DNA of 64,000 bases from an uncultured Sphaerochaeta sp. (GCF_963666015.1 NZ_OY762555.1:2852001-2916000), one strand, 5' to 3'; positions 34,974-43,834 are shown, counted from the stretch's first letter. Notes: a model not told the origin generated them from the letters alone. Numbers and translations are program-made.

Positions 34974-34996
34974 TAGTTACTTAGTGAAAGTAACTA
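34974..34996. promoter_or_regulatory. Palindromic operator, copy 1 (predicted ROK-repressor site)
   Basis: TAGTTACTT-AGTGA-AAGTAACTA: perfect 9-bp arms around a 5-bp spacer. It overlaps the -10 of the leftward promoter and the predicted transcription start, and a near copy with identical spacing is at 36288-36310. Confidence 0.8.
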
Positions 34997-35021
34997 TAAT
35001 CCATCCCAAGAACCTTGTAAA
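34993..35021 (-). promoter_or_regulatory. Promoter of the sqwG operon
   Basis: On the minus strand TTTACA (35016-35021), 17-bp spacer, TATAGT (34993-34998); each hexamer matches 5 of 6. The operator overlaps the -10, consistent with repression. Confidence 0.75.
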
Positions 35022-35080
35022 GCTACTTCCTGTGGATTTTTTCTCAGGATGGGATTAGACTGTGCGAAAAGGAAGGAAAT

Positions 35081-36244
35081 ATGCAAGGCAATCCACTCAG
35101 AACAGCTGATTTACGGGTACATAACCAGAATATAGTACTCTCCATGATCCATGCGGCAGGGAGGCAGGGGACCAGTCAGTCTGAGGTTGTGCAGAAAACT
35201 GGATTGAAGGCTCCTACGATTTTCAGGATTTTTTCAGCTTTGGAAGAGGATGGCTTGATCGAGGCTATCGAAGGGGGGAGTGAGGACTCCACCATACGAA
35301 AAGGCCGGCGCCCAGTTTTCTATGTGGTATCGAAGAATGCACGGTTCAGCATTGGTCTTGAATTCTGGGCTGCTTTCCTCTCACTCGGTGTTTTCAACTT
35401 TCAGGGAGAGCGAATACATTCTGCGATGCATCCCCTCCCGGGGAATGTACAAGCCCAAGAAGTGACCGACCTCATCGTCACAGAAATTGAACGGGTGCTA
35501 CATGAACTCCACATTGAGAAAGAGCGGGTGATCGGGGTGGGTGTTGCCGCCCCCGGCCAGGTCGACCTCGAGAGGAAGCGTGTTCGCTATTATCCCAGGA
35601 TTGAGGGAATGAAGGACATTGCCTTGGTCGAGGAGCTGGAGTCTCGCCTGGATATTCCAGTCATGATTCACAACAATTGTAGTGCCCTTGCACTGAGTGA
35701 GTACCGACATGGAGGCTATGACCATCAGGGGAGTATGTTCACCTTCCTGCTTAGGACTGGTGTCAATGGGGCATTTGTACATGATGATGAGATCTATGTG
35801 AACAGCAGGAACCAAACAATCGAAACAGGACATATCCCGATCAATGCGGATGGTCCTCGGTGTAGCTGTGGTTCCAGAGGATGCCTGCAGGCTTACCTGC
35901 AGGACCTTGATCCGAACTCCCTGGACTTGCGTCTTGCACTCTTCGAGGGACTTGATGAAACATTGCAATCAGGGGACGCTGTTGCCAGGCGAACCATAGA
36001 ACGAGCTGCAGGGTATCTTGTTGTTGCCATCAAGGTTCTGATGAGACTTTTCGCTCCCAAGTCATTCCTTTTTGTCGGTTGTTGTGATGTCGTTGCTGAC
36101 GCAATTCGGGAACAGGTTGCTCGCCTGCTCGATGAACCAGATGCCTTCAGTACCGAACCCCCACGTATTTTCTCAACAGCCTATGATCCTCTTCTTGCAC
36201 AGAAGGGTGCCTCTGATCTGGTGCTGCAGGAGTTCTTCAGATAA
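35081..36244 (+). CDS. ROK-family transcriptional repressor (XylR/NagC-type)
   Basis: 387 residues. An N-terminal winged helix (about 12-65: NIVLSMIHAAGRQGTSQSEVVQKTGLKAPTIFRIFSALEEDGLI) precedes a ROK sugar-kinase-like domain that carries the zinc motif CSCGSRGCLQAY near residue 268 but whose kinase function is usually lost in such regulators. It sits between the two halves of the SQ locus, each preceded by the same palindrome, so it is the likely repressor, released by SQ or a downstream sugar (ligand inferred). The GGAAGGA before ATG 35081 is a good ribosome binding site. Confidence 0.88.
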   Translation: MQGNPLRTADLRVHNQNIVLSMIHAAGRQGTSQSEVVQKTGLKAPTIFRIFSALEEDGLIEAIEGGSEDSTIRKGRRPVFYVVSKNARFSIGLEFWAAFLSLGVFNFQGERIHSAMHPLPGNVQAQEVTDLIVTEIERVLHELHIEKERVIGVGVAAPGQVDLERKRVRYYPRIEGMKDIALVEELESRLDIPVMIHNNCSALALSEYRHGGYDHQGSMFTFLLRTGVNGAFVHDDEIYVNSRNQTIETGHIPINADGPRCSCGSRGCLQAYLQDLDPNSLDLRLALFEGLDETLQSGDAVARRTIERAAGYLVVAIKVLMRLFAPKSFLFVGCCDVVADAIREQVARLLDEPDAFSTEPPRIFSTAYDPLLAQKGASDLVLQEFFR

Positions 36245-36262
36245 AAAAATAACAGATTTTCA

Positions 36263-36291
36263 TTGACGGTTCCTTGTTTGTAGTATTTACT
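36263..36291 (+). promoter_or_regulatory. Candidate promoter of the sqvD-ABC-GH31 genes
   Basis: TTGACG (36263-36268), 17-bp spacer and TTTACT (36286-36291). The second operator starts inside the -10. Confidence 0.55.
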
Positions 36292-36310
36292 TACTTATAG
36301 AAAGTAACTA
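36288..36310. promoter_or_regulatory. Palindromic operator, copy 2 (predicted ROK-repressor site)
   Basis: TACTTACTT-ATAGA-AAGTAACTA: the right arm is identical to copy 1, the left arm differs at one base, and the spacing is the same. It lies 45 bp ahead of sqvD. Confidence 0.78.
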
Positions 36311-36354
36311 AATTGAGCATCTTTCGTTTGCTCATGCAGAGTGAGGAGTAGTGC

Positions 36355-37671
36355 GTGAAATATCCAGTAACCCTAGGCGTGGTATGTCTTGCAAGAACGA
36401 CCTATGACTATATAGCCGCTGAAGAGCTCTATGCAAAGATCCGCAGTGAGTTGCAACAAATAGAAGGCGTGACTTGGTATTGCCTGGAATCGCTGGTCAT
36501 TTCCCAGGAGGACGGCCTTGCCGCAGCAAAGGAACTTGCAAGCAAGCAGATTGATGGCTTGGTATGTATTTCAGGAACCTTCCACCTCGGTCATTTAGCA
36601 CTGCAACTTAAGCGGGAGCTTTCTGTTCCTGTGCTGCTTTGGGGACTCCCTGAACTACCCTACAATGGGGGGAAGATTCGACTCAACTCTGTGTGCGGTG
36701 TGAACCTGAATGCCAGCAATCTCTATAAGAGTGGGTATGACGACTATACGGTTATCGTCCAGCATACCATTGATGAGGACTGGGTTGATGCAATCCGCGT
36801 TATCAAGGCAATGAAAATGGCTAAGATTGGCATCATAGGCTATAGGGCAGATGGATTCTTCAATGTAGGTGTGCAGGATAATCTTCTGTTTGGCCAGACA
36901 GGTGCATTGGTGGATCACTACGAACTAAAAGATGTTCATGACTATCCGGTATCCGATAAGGATGTGACAGCTAGGATGCAACAGATCAAGGATACCTTCG
37001 ATGTATCGACACTCTCAGCATACCAGTTGGACCGAGTAGCCCAGCTGGCAGCAAAGCTTGACGCATTTTATCATGAGATGAACCTCTCAGCCCTGGCAAT
37101 ACGATGCTGGCCTGAATTTGCCCGTGATTTCGGCGTCTCTCCCTGTGCGGCGATGAGCTTGCTGCAGTCTGAGGGGATGATTCTTGCCTGTGAAGGGGAC
37201 ATCGACGGAGCACTCTCCATGATTGCCCACCAGGCGCTGGGAGCGGAAACCCCCTTCCTTTTTGACTTCTCCCAAGTTGATTTCGAGCAGGACTTCGCCC
37301 TTTTCTGGCACTGTGGAGTTGCCCCCTGCAATCTTTGGGATGGTACTTGCAACAGAAGCCTTGATACCTACTTTGCGGGAGGCAAGGGAGTCACTGCAGA
37401 CTTTGTGCTCAAAAGTGGTGCTCTTTCGGTTCTCCGCATTGATTCTGCCAGGGGTGGCTATCGAATGTTCCTCCAAAAGGCTACAGCAGTTCCCATGGAA
37501 AAGTTGCTGAAGGGAACGTATATGAAGGCAATCTTTGAGCGACCGGTCAAGGAGGTGCTTGATCTGGTGTTGGACAATGGTCTTGCCCATCACTCATCGG
37601 TAGTCTATGGAGCCTATATCAGACCATTGGAGCTGGTGGCAAAGCTGAAAGGATGGAGAGTCATCCAATAA
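36355..37671 (+). CDS. sqvD: L-fucose/arabinose isomerase-family protein, probable sulfoquinovose isomerase
   Basis: 438 residues. It has the two-lobed fold of the fucose/arabinose isomerase superfamily: an N-terminal Rossmann-like half with VPVLLWGLPE and NLYKSGYDDY, and a C-terminal half with the metal-ligand-type Glu and Asp positions in AIRCWPEF and EGDIDGALS, then HCGVAP and a late His. SQ isomerases (SqvD type) of sulfo-transaldolase and sulfo-transketolase pathways belong to this superfamily and convert SQ to 6-deoxy-6-sulfofructose. The start is GTG 36355 with GAGGAG 6 nt upstream. Substrate assignment is inferred from the locus. Confidence 0.78.
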   Translation: MKYPVTLGVVCLARTTYDYIAAEELYAKIRSELQQIEGVTWYCLESLVISQEDGLAAAKELASKQIDGLVCISGTFHLGHLALQLKRELSVPVLLWGLPELPYNGGKIRLNSVCGVNLNASNLYKSGYDDYTVIVQHTIDEDWVDAIRVIKAMKMAKIGIIGYRADGFFNVGVQDNLLFGQTGALVDHYELKDVHDYPVSDKDVTARMQQIKDTFDVSTLSAYQLDRVAQLAAKLDAFYHEMNLSALAIRCWPEFARDFGVSPCAAMSLLQSEGMILACEGDIDGALSMIAHQALGAETPFLFDFSQVDFEQDFALFWHCGVAPCNLWDGTCNRSLDTYFAGGKGVTADFVLKSGALSVLRIDSARGGYRMFLQKATAVPMEKLLKGTYMKAIFERPVKEVLDLVLDNGLAHHSSVVYGAYIRPLELVAKLKGWRVIQ

Positions 37672-37724
37672 GGGGTAATCAAGTTTGCATTTCGTGCAAA
37701 CATACGATACAAAAGGAGATTGTT

Positions 37725-38990
37725 ATGATGAAAAAGTCAAGACTCATTGCAGTGTTGCTTCTGCTCTGTTTACTGTCACCATTGACAGCACAAGGGCAAG
37801 TAGAAAGTGGGCAACAAAAGGAAATCGAACTGAGATGGGCAAGCATCTGGGTGGGAAATGATAGCAAGGCCCCAGCAGTGGAAGCCTTGGTGGAAGAGTT
37901 CAACACCAAGAATGCCGGAAAGATCAAGGTGGTTATCGAACCACAGCCTGATTACAATGCCTACGAGCAGAAAGTTCGGACCAGTTTGGCAGCAGGCCAG
38001 GCCCCGGCTGACATCTTTACGATCAAGTTCAACCCGACAACGGCAACATTTTATCAGTCAAATCTTCTGATGGACTTCCAGGGAAAGCTTGATAATGCAT
38101 GGAAGGCCAACTTTGATGGTGGTTCCTTGGAACAGTCTATCGTTGACGGTATGCTTAAGAGCTTGCCGATGGAGACAGCCATCCTGCCGATTTGGTACAA
38201 CATGGATGCAATGAAAAGCGTAGGTGTCAATGCAGTTCCAGCTACAGAGCAAGAGATGTTTGCAGCATTTGACAAGCTTAAGGCAGCAGGTATCGCCCCT
38301 ACCAGCCAGATGACAGGCGATACCAATGCTTGGACCAGCATGATTTGGTTCAGCCATTTTGCAGTCTCTCTCGGTGGACCGAATGTTTGGGACAAGCCCT
38401 TTACCGATCCTGCGTTTGTAGAAGCTGCCAAGCTGATCAAAAGGATGATCCAGGAGTATTCCACTGCTGACGCTGTAGGTCTTGGCGCTGGTGGAAGTGG
38501 AGGGCATTTCCTCGCTGGTCGCACCGCTGTATTCTCCAATGGTCCTTGGTATGCAGGGAGAGCCGACCTTGCTGCCACACCATTCTTTGGCTCAATCAAG
38601 ATTGGTGGGTTGCCCGCAGTCGGTGAATATAAGGACATCATGATCAGCCGTCTACAGGCAAATATCTGTGCAGCATCCAGCAAGGATGCAGCAAAGGAAC
38701 AGGCAATCGTGGACTTCCTGAAGTTCTTGACCAGTCCCACTTCCATTGCAAAGATTGCGGAGACCAGCGGTGCAATGTTTGCAATCAAGACTGACTATCG
38801 ACCGGTAAACAACCTGCAGAAGCAGTTCTACGATGCGAATGCATCTGCATCAACCACTGCTTTTGACCTGGAAGCTGCTCTCGGCGCTGAGGTTACCCTC
38901 GAGTTTGCCCAGCAGCTTGGAGCGCTCGCCCTCGACCGAATCAGTGCAGAGGAATTCTGTGCGTTGGTTGATCGCAAGATCGAACGCTGA
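37725..38990 (+). CDS. ABC transporter sugar-binding protein (probable SQ or SQ-glycoside)
   Basis: 421 residues. A Sec signal peptide (about 1-25, MMKKSRLIAVLLLLCLLSPLTAQ; no good lipobox) is followed by a family 1 solute-binding protein: ELRWASIWVGND start, a PADIFTIKF hinge segment, LPIWYNMDAMKSVGV and a C-terminal DFLKFLTSPTSIAKIAETSG block. It should deliver a glycoside to the two permeases downstream. Start ATG 37725 (or 37728) after AAAGGAG. Binding of sulfoquinovosyl compounds is inferred from the adjacent sulfoquinovosidase. Confidence 0.88.
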   Translation: MMKKSRLIAVLLLLCLLSPLTAQGQVESGQQKEIELRWASIWVGNDSKAPAVEALVEEFNTKNAGKIKVVIEPQPDYNAYEQKVRTSLAAGQAPADIFTIKFNPTTATFYQSNLLMDFQGKLDNAWKANFDGGSLEQSIVDGMLKSLPMETAILPIWYNMDAMKSVGVNAVPATEQEMFAAFDKLKAAGIAPTSQMTGDTNAWTSMIWFSHFAVSLGGPNVWDKPFTDPAFVEAAKLIKRMIQEYSTADAVGLGAGGSGGHFLAGRTAVFSNGPWYAGRADLAATPFFGSIKIGGLPAVGEYKDIMISRLQANICAASSKDAAKEQAIVDFLKFLTSPTSIAKIAETSGAMFAIKTDYRPVNNLQKQFYDANASASTTAFDLEAALGAEVTLEFAQQLGALALDRISAEEFCALVDRKIER

Positions 38991-39009
38991 TAACCCGATG
39001 TACATCATG

Positions 39010-39029
39010 CTGTCGCCTTCGGGCGACAG
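39010..39029 (+). promoter_or_regulatory. UUCG-loop hairpin between binding protein and permeases
   Basis: An 8-bp perfect stem CTGTCGCC/GGCGACAG capped by TTCG, extendable by two more pairs. No T-run follows. Such intercistronic stems commonly protect the upstream message or partly terminate, giving more binding protein than permease. Confidence 0.75.
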
Positions 39030-39055
39030 TATGGTATCTTTCTCTGTAGGAGTCC

Positions 39056-39952
39056 ATGATGCAAGCAGTTGGTACACGAAACCGATGGATTTGGAGTGCA
39101 AGAATACTCTTTTTGCTTCCCGTTTCGCTACTTTTCTTTTTCTTCTTTATTTATCCCTTCTTCTTCACGGTCTTTACCAGCTTTACCAGTTGGCGTGGCA
39201 TCGGGTCGATGAAGTTCAATGGAGTAAAGAATTATGCAAAGTTGATAACGGACCCTACCTTTCAGAAAGCATTGGGAAACAATATTGTCTGGGCTCTCTC
39301 ACAAGGCTTGATTCAGGTCCCTCTGGCATGTTTGGTTGCCATGATTCTGGTACGCAAGCCATTTGGTTGGAGAGGGCTGAGAACCATCTACTACCTTCCC
39401 AATGTAATCTCTACCGTTGCCTTGGCAATGGTCTGGGTTGCCATCTACAACGTAGATGGACCCTTGAATGCTATTCTTGCCAGCCTTTTTGGGATGGAAA
39501 AGCATAACTGGCTGGGAAACCCTGATACTGCCTTGTTCTCCGTGATCTTCCAGACAGTTATTTATATCGGTTACTTTATGATCGTCCTGTTGGCTTCAGC
39601 GATGAATATCCCCAGATCGCTCTATGAAGCGGCTGAGATTGATGGAGCGAGTACATTGGCTCAGGAGATCAATATCACCTTGCCTATGCTTCGTGGCACC
39701 CTGATTACCACCATGACCCTCGCCATGGCGTATGGGATGCGTCACTTTGAAGCGACCTTCCTGATGACCGGTGGAGGACCAGCGTATGCAACCACCACCA
39801 TGGGCATCGACCTGTACCTGAAAATGGATGCCTTGCGCTATAGTGAGGCTTCGACCAGCGGGGTGTTCCTCATCATCATGGGTACATTGGTCATTACCTT
39901 GCTACGGAAACTCTTTGGTTCCTCGGACCCCATGAGTGAAATGGCACAATAG
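39056..39952 (+). CDS. ABC sugar transporter permease 1 (MalF-like)
   Basis: 298 residues with six predicted membrane helices. The cytoplasmic EAA loop (EAAEIDGASTLAQEINITLPML, near residue 190) is the ATPase docking site. The ATG at 39056 follows TAGGAG. Partner of the next permease and the preceding binding protein; no ATPase gene is in the cluster. Confidence 0.92.
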   Translation: MMQAVGTRNRWIWSARILFLLPVSLLFFFFFIYPFFFTVFTSFTSWRGIGSMKFNGVKNYAKLITDPTFQKALGNNIVWALSQGLIQVPLACLVAMILVRKPFGWRGLRTIYYLPNVISTVALAMVWVAIYNVDGPLNAILASLFGMEKHNWLGNPDTALFSVIFQTVIYIGYFMIVLLASAMNIPRSLYEAAEIDGASTLAQEINITLPMLRGTLITTMTLAMAYGMRHFEATFLMTGGGPAYATTTMGIDLYLKMDALRYSEASTSGVFLIIMGTLVITLLRKLFGSSDPMSEMAQ

Positions 39953-39964
39953 GAGCACATCCAG

Positions 39965-40801
39965 ATGAAACATACCCCTGCATCAATCATCGGCAACACC
40001 CTCAAATGGATTCTCCTGGTAAGCTTGCTCGCTTTGGCATTGCTTCCCTTGCTCTGGCTGCTGATCAGCTCGCTGAGAACCAATCTTGAACTGCAAACCA
40101 ATCCCTTTGGATGGCCCGAGAAGTTCCAATGGGTCAACTACGCCAACGCATTATCCATGGCAAGTCTTCCTCGATTACTGCTCAATTCAGTGGTTGTAGC
40201 AGTCGTGACCGTGGTGCTGAACAGCCTGGTAACCTCCATGGGAGCATTCATCCTTTCCAGGGAACATTTCAAGGGAAGGGACATCATCTATACCATCCTC
40301 ACCGCCGGAGTCCTGGTACCAGTGATTTCTTTCATGGTTCCCTATTTCTCCATGATCACCCGTAGCGGTCTCTACAACACCTTGCTTGCCTTGATACTTG
40401 TCTATACTGCAGTGAATATTCCTGTTTCTATATTCTTGGTGACAGCATTCATGAAATCCATCCCCAAGGAGTTGGAGGAGGCTGCCATCATGGATGGGTG
40501 CAGCTTCTTCAAGCGTTTCTCCATGATCATTCTTCCGCTCTCCCGCTCTGGAATCGTAACGGCAGCAACATTCTGCTTCATCTACTCATGGAATGAATTC
40601 GTCATGGCGATGCTACTGACCAGTTCCATAGAGTCAAGGACCATACAGCTCGGGATCAAGTTCTTCTCCAGTCAATTCATTACCGATTACAGCAGCATGT
40701 ATGCAGCGGTCATTATCACGATCGTTCCCAGCATTCTTGGGTATGTGTTCCTGCATGACAAAATCATTGGTGGATTGACTACAGGTGGAGTGAAGGGGTA
40801 A
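39965..40801 (+). CDS. ABC sugar transporter permease 2 (MalG-like)
   Basis: 278 residues, six membrane helices, EAA loop EEAAIMDGCSFFKRFSMIILPL near residue 160. It follows permease 1 by 12 nt and precedes the GH31 gene by 2 nt, so import and hydrolysis are co-expressed. It probably uses a shared MsmK/UgpC-type ATPase encoded elsewhere. Confidence 0.92.
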   Translation: MKHTPASIIGNTLKWILLVSLLALALLPLLWLLISSLRTNLELQTNPFGWPEKFQWVNYANALSMASLPRLLLNSVVVAVVTVVLNSLVTSMGAFILSREHFKGRDIIYTILTAGVLVPVISFMVPYFSMITRSGLYNTLLALILVYTAVNIPVSIFLVTAFMKSIPKELEEAAIMDGCSFFKRFSMIILPLSRSGIVTAATFCFIYSWNEFVMAMLLTSSIESRTIQLGIKFFSSQFITDYSSMYAAVIITIVPSILGYVFLHDKIIGGLTTGGVKG

Positions 40802-40803
40802 GC

Positions 40804-42831
40804 ATGTTCAGTCATACAAATCAGGATGGAATCCTCTCGGTTTTCTTCAACCAGATGAAAATCCTTGAACATACGGCAGAGCATCCTGTCTTGATGCTCC
40901 AAAGAAACAACGCAATGATTGACATGTACCGAGGCAACTACTTCATCGAGGAGAATGTCGAGGAAACACTAGTTTTGGATGCCTGTACCATCAGTGAAGC
41001 CTATATTGAGGGCAGGGGTGTGTGTATCCTTCATTTTACTGGGGGCGTGTATCACCTGACTTGTGAACTCAGTGAACAGTATGGTCGCCTGCTCCTGCGC
41101 CTCTCACCACTTCCACAGCCATATAACCGGCTGGTCCTGCACCTCTTTGCAGAAGAGAGGGAGCATATCTGGGGTTGTGGTGAACAGTTCTCATATTTTG
41201 ATCTTCGTGGAAGAAACTACCCGCTGTGGACCCAAGAACAGGGAGTTGGAAGAAACAAACATACGCGCATCACCCAGATTGCTGATGAGAGAGATAGGGC
41301 AGGGGGGGATTACCATACCACGTTTTATCCCCAGACAACATTTGTTTCAAGCAGGGGGTATTTCCTGCACGTAAACACCGATGGCTATGCTGACTTCGAT
41401 TTCTCCCAAGAGCATGTTCATCGGTTGTTGTTCTGGGAGGTCCCCTCTTCCCTGGTAATCTCGGTGAAACCCTCGCTCTTGGAGGTTGTTCAGGATATCT
41501 CTTCCCTGTTGGGTCGCCAACCCTTGCTCCCTGACTGGGTCTATGATGGCATCATGCTGGGAATCCAGGGAGGGACGAAGGTACTCCTGGATAAGCTGGC
41601 GTCGATGGAGGCTTTCTCCACACCGGTAAACGGTATCTGGATCCAGGATTGGCAAGGGGAAAAATACACAAGCTTCGGAAAGCGACTTTGCTGGAACTGG
41701 CAGTGGGACAAGGAACTCTACCCTGGTTTGGATGCTGTGATCGACTCATTGAAACAACGCGGGATAGGTGTTCTTGGCTATATCAATCCATATGTACTCA
41801 AGGGCTACCCGTTATTCACTGAAGCTGCAGGGAAAGGGTATCTGGGAAGGAACAGCCATGGGGAACCCTATCTTGTAGATTTTGGTGAGTTCGATGCTGG
41901 AGTTGTTGACTTCACCAACCCTGAAGCAGTCCAGTGGTATGAGAAGGTCATACAGGACGAGATGATCAGTCTGGGCTTGCGTGGTTGGATGGCGGACTTT
42001 GGAGAGTATCTCCCCCATGACATGCTGCTTCACAGTGGACGGTCGGCACTCCTGGAGCATAACCCTTGGCCAGGGTATTGGGCACAGGTGAATAAGCAAG
42101 CAATTGCCAAGGCAGGAAGAAGCAACGAGATTCTCTATTTCATGCGTTCAGGTTCTGCCTTGAGCTTGTCATCCTGTCCCATGATGTGGGCGGGTGACCA
42201 GAATGTTGACTGGAGTGAGGACGATGGCCTTCCCTCAGCTTTGTGTGCAGCGCTCTCCCTGTCCATGAGTGGAATGGGATTGCATCATAGTGATATTGGT
42301 GGGTATACCACACTCTATGGGATGAAACGCAGCAAGGAGTTGTTGCTCAGGTGGTGTGAGTTTGCCGCCTTCACCCCAATGATGAGAACCCATGAAGGGA
42401 ATCGCCCGGCGGAAAACTGGCAGTTCGATTCTGACGAGGAAACCATCCGGTTCTTTGCGCGGATGACCAGGCTTCATGTTGCGCTGAAACCCTACCTCAA
42501 GGAGGTCGTGAGGGAGAATGCTGAACAGGGTATTCCTGTCATGCGGCCTCTCTTCCTGCACTATCCAGAGGAAGCCTTCTTCAGCAACAAGGATTCTTAT
42601 CTTCTTGGCAGGGATCTGTTGGTTGCTCCTGTATTGAAAGAGGGAGAGATAAGCAGGAAGCTGGTACTCCCCTCTGGGAGGTGGGTCCACCTCTTCACCA
42701 AGGAACGTTTCCAAGGAGGGATCTGCTGTATAGATGCCCCCCTCGGGATACCTCCAGTCTTTTTCCGTGAAGAGAGTGATTTTGCTTCACTCTTCCACTC
42801 GATCAGTACAGGAATGGAACTGCAGCCTTGA
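40804..42831 (+). CDS. yihQ: GH31 sulfoquinovosidase
   Basis: 675 residues, the size of E. coli YihQ. It releases SQ from sulfoquinovosyl glycerol or related glycosides. The nucleophile is Asp398 (GWMADFGEYLP) and the acid/base is Asp465 (MMWAGDQNVDW). The sulfonate-recognition residues known from YihQ (Arg301, Trp304, Tyr508) are matched by Arg294 and Trp297 in GKRLCWNW and Tyr501 in GGYTTLYGMKRS; QDWQG (281-285) also corresponds. Ordinary GH31 alpha-glucosidases lack this set, so this is one of the most specific assignments in the window. There is no signal peptide: hydrolysis is cytoplasmic, after uptake by the ABC transporter. The 3' end overlaps the convergent nuclease gene by 29 bp. Confidence 0.93.
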   Translation: MFSHTNQDGILSVFFNQMKILEHTAEHPVLMLQRNNAMIDMYRGNYFIEENVEETLVLDACTISEAYIEGRGVCILHFTGGVYHLTCELSEQYGRLLLRLSPLPQPYNRLVLHLFAEEREHIWGCGEQFSYFDLRGRNYPLWTQEQGVGRNKHTRITQIADERDRAGGDYHTTFYPQTTFVSSRGYFLHVNTDGYADFDFSQEHVHRLLFWEVPSSLVISVKPSLLEVVQDISSLLGRQPLLPDWVYDGIMLGIQGGTKVLLDKLASMEAFSTPVNGIWIQDWQGEKYTSFGKRLCWNWQWDKELYPGLDAVIDSLKQRGIGVLGYINPYVLKGYPLFTEAAGKGYLGRNSHGEPYLVDFGEFDAGVVDFTNPEAVQWYEKVIQDEMISLGLRGWMADFGEYLPHDMLLHSGRSALLEHNPWPGYWAQVNKQAIAKAGRSNEILYFMRSGSALSLSSCPMMWAGDQNVDWSEDDGLPSALCAALSLSMSGMGLHHSDIGGYTTLYGMKRSKELLLRWCEFAAFTPMMRTHEGNRPAENWQFDSDEETIRFFARMTRLHVALKPYLKEVVRENAEQGIPVMRPLFLHYPEEAFFSNKDSYLLGRDLLVAPVLKEGEISRKLVLPSGRWVHLFTKERFQGGICCIDAPLGIPPVFFREESDFASLFHSISTGMELQP

Positions 42832-43834
42832 GTGTGGATTTCGGAATGAAAATCTCAATCAGATTTAGGCTCTGGCTCTTAACCAGATACAGGACGGTAT
42901 TCAGGGTACTCTTGGCAACTGCGTACCAACCAGTGGCTTTCTGTGGCTGTTTGAACTCGTTGGTTGGATCTGCATTGAAGGCTTCTCGGTCAGCTTTACT
43001 CACCTGGAATGTATTAAAATCCCAAGTGCTGACATCATAATCCTCCTCGAGTTCTGTCTCCTGAGGATCTGGTAAACGGTGGAAGAAATCTATACCGGTA
43101 AGGGTTTCAATCTCATCAATACTGGTGGCAAAATCCTCAAGGTCCTTTTTCGACCCTTCATTGGGGAGTAGAAACGCAATGGACTTAAGCTCTGGTTCCC
43201 GGTAGTCTAGGATAACCTTGTAGTACTGGTTTGGTATGGAGACTTCATTGTCACCGATGGTGTCATACGGGCCGTCAGTCAGGACAGGACCGGTGACAAC
43301 GTAGATACTTCCTTCTGTATCGGCAAAATTCCGCACCGTAGCCTCTAGTTTACTCCAAATGCCCCGGTTGAATTGACCTTCCTGTGGGCTCATATTGCTG
43401 AGGTAGAAGGAACCGCTCATTGCCTCTTCTGACCAAGAAAGGTCCGCTGCAGGAATCAGGTGCCCTCGGTCATATCCACTTCCCCGATAGTCATCCAATG
43501 ATGCAGATTCGCTGGGAACCGAAGGATCACTCCTGAAATCATCTCCACGCTCATGCATACCATACAGTTCGCTCCTGGTAAGTTCATAGGCTACCCAACG
43601 GGCTTGTTCATGTTCTTCATCGTAGAGGAGGGTGTATCCTGGGTGGGTGATCACTATATCAGTTGCTGAGTAATCCGGAAGTTCCAGGTCAGGAATTCCT
43701 GAAGTCGATGTCTGTACATATTCTTGCTCGTTTGGTGCTAGTATCAGGGTCAATAACCATAGAATAACCAGTACCACGAGGAGAATCAGGATTCTCTTTC
43801 CCCGTTTTTTTGCCTTGTTTGTACGCCTTCCCAT
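42803..43834 (-). CDS. Membrane-anchored DNA/RNA non-specific endonuclease (NUC1 family)
   Basis: 343 residues. A basic start (MGRRTNKAKKRGKR) and one hydrophobic segment (about 15-33) act as an uncleaved anchor or signal; the nuclease domain (about 65-260) has the DRGH active-site motif (YDRGHLIPAADLSWS) and the metal-binding NMSPQEGQFNRGIWSKLE. It should lie outside the cytoplasmic membrane and degrade DNA/RNA, perhaps for nutrient use or competition. Residues after about 270 have no recognised domain. Not part of the SQ operon: opposite strand, 29-bp tail overlap. Confidence 0.88.
   Translation of the reverse strand: MGRRTNKAKKRGKRILILLVVLVILWLLTLILAPNEQEYVQTSTSGIPDLELPDYSATDIVITHPGYTLLYDEEHEQARWVAYELTRSELYGMHERGDDFRSDPSVPSESASLDDYRGSGYDRGHLIPAADLSWSEEAMSGSFYLSNMSPQEGQFNRGIWSKLEATVRNFADTEGSIYVVTGPVLTDGPYDTIGDNEVSIPNQYYKVILDYREPELKSIAFLLPNEGSKKDLEDFATSIDEIETLTGIDFFHRLPDPQETELEEDYDVSTWDFNTFQVSKADREAFNADPTNEFKQPQKATGWYAVAKSTLNTVLYLVKSQSLNLIEIFIPKSTLKAAVPFLY

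Noticed and set aside
40804..42831. GH31 protein as a plain alpha-glucosidase or alpha-xylosidase
   Set aside because: The Arg-x-x-Trp sulfonate site and overall motif match to YihQ are specific to sulfoquinovosidases.
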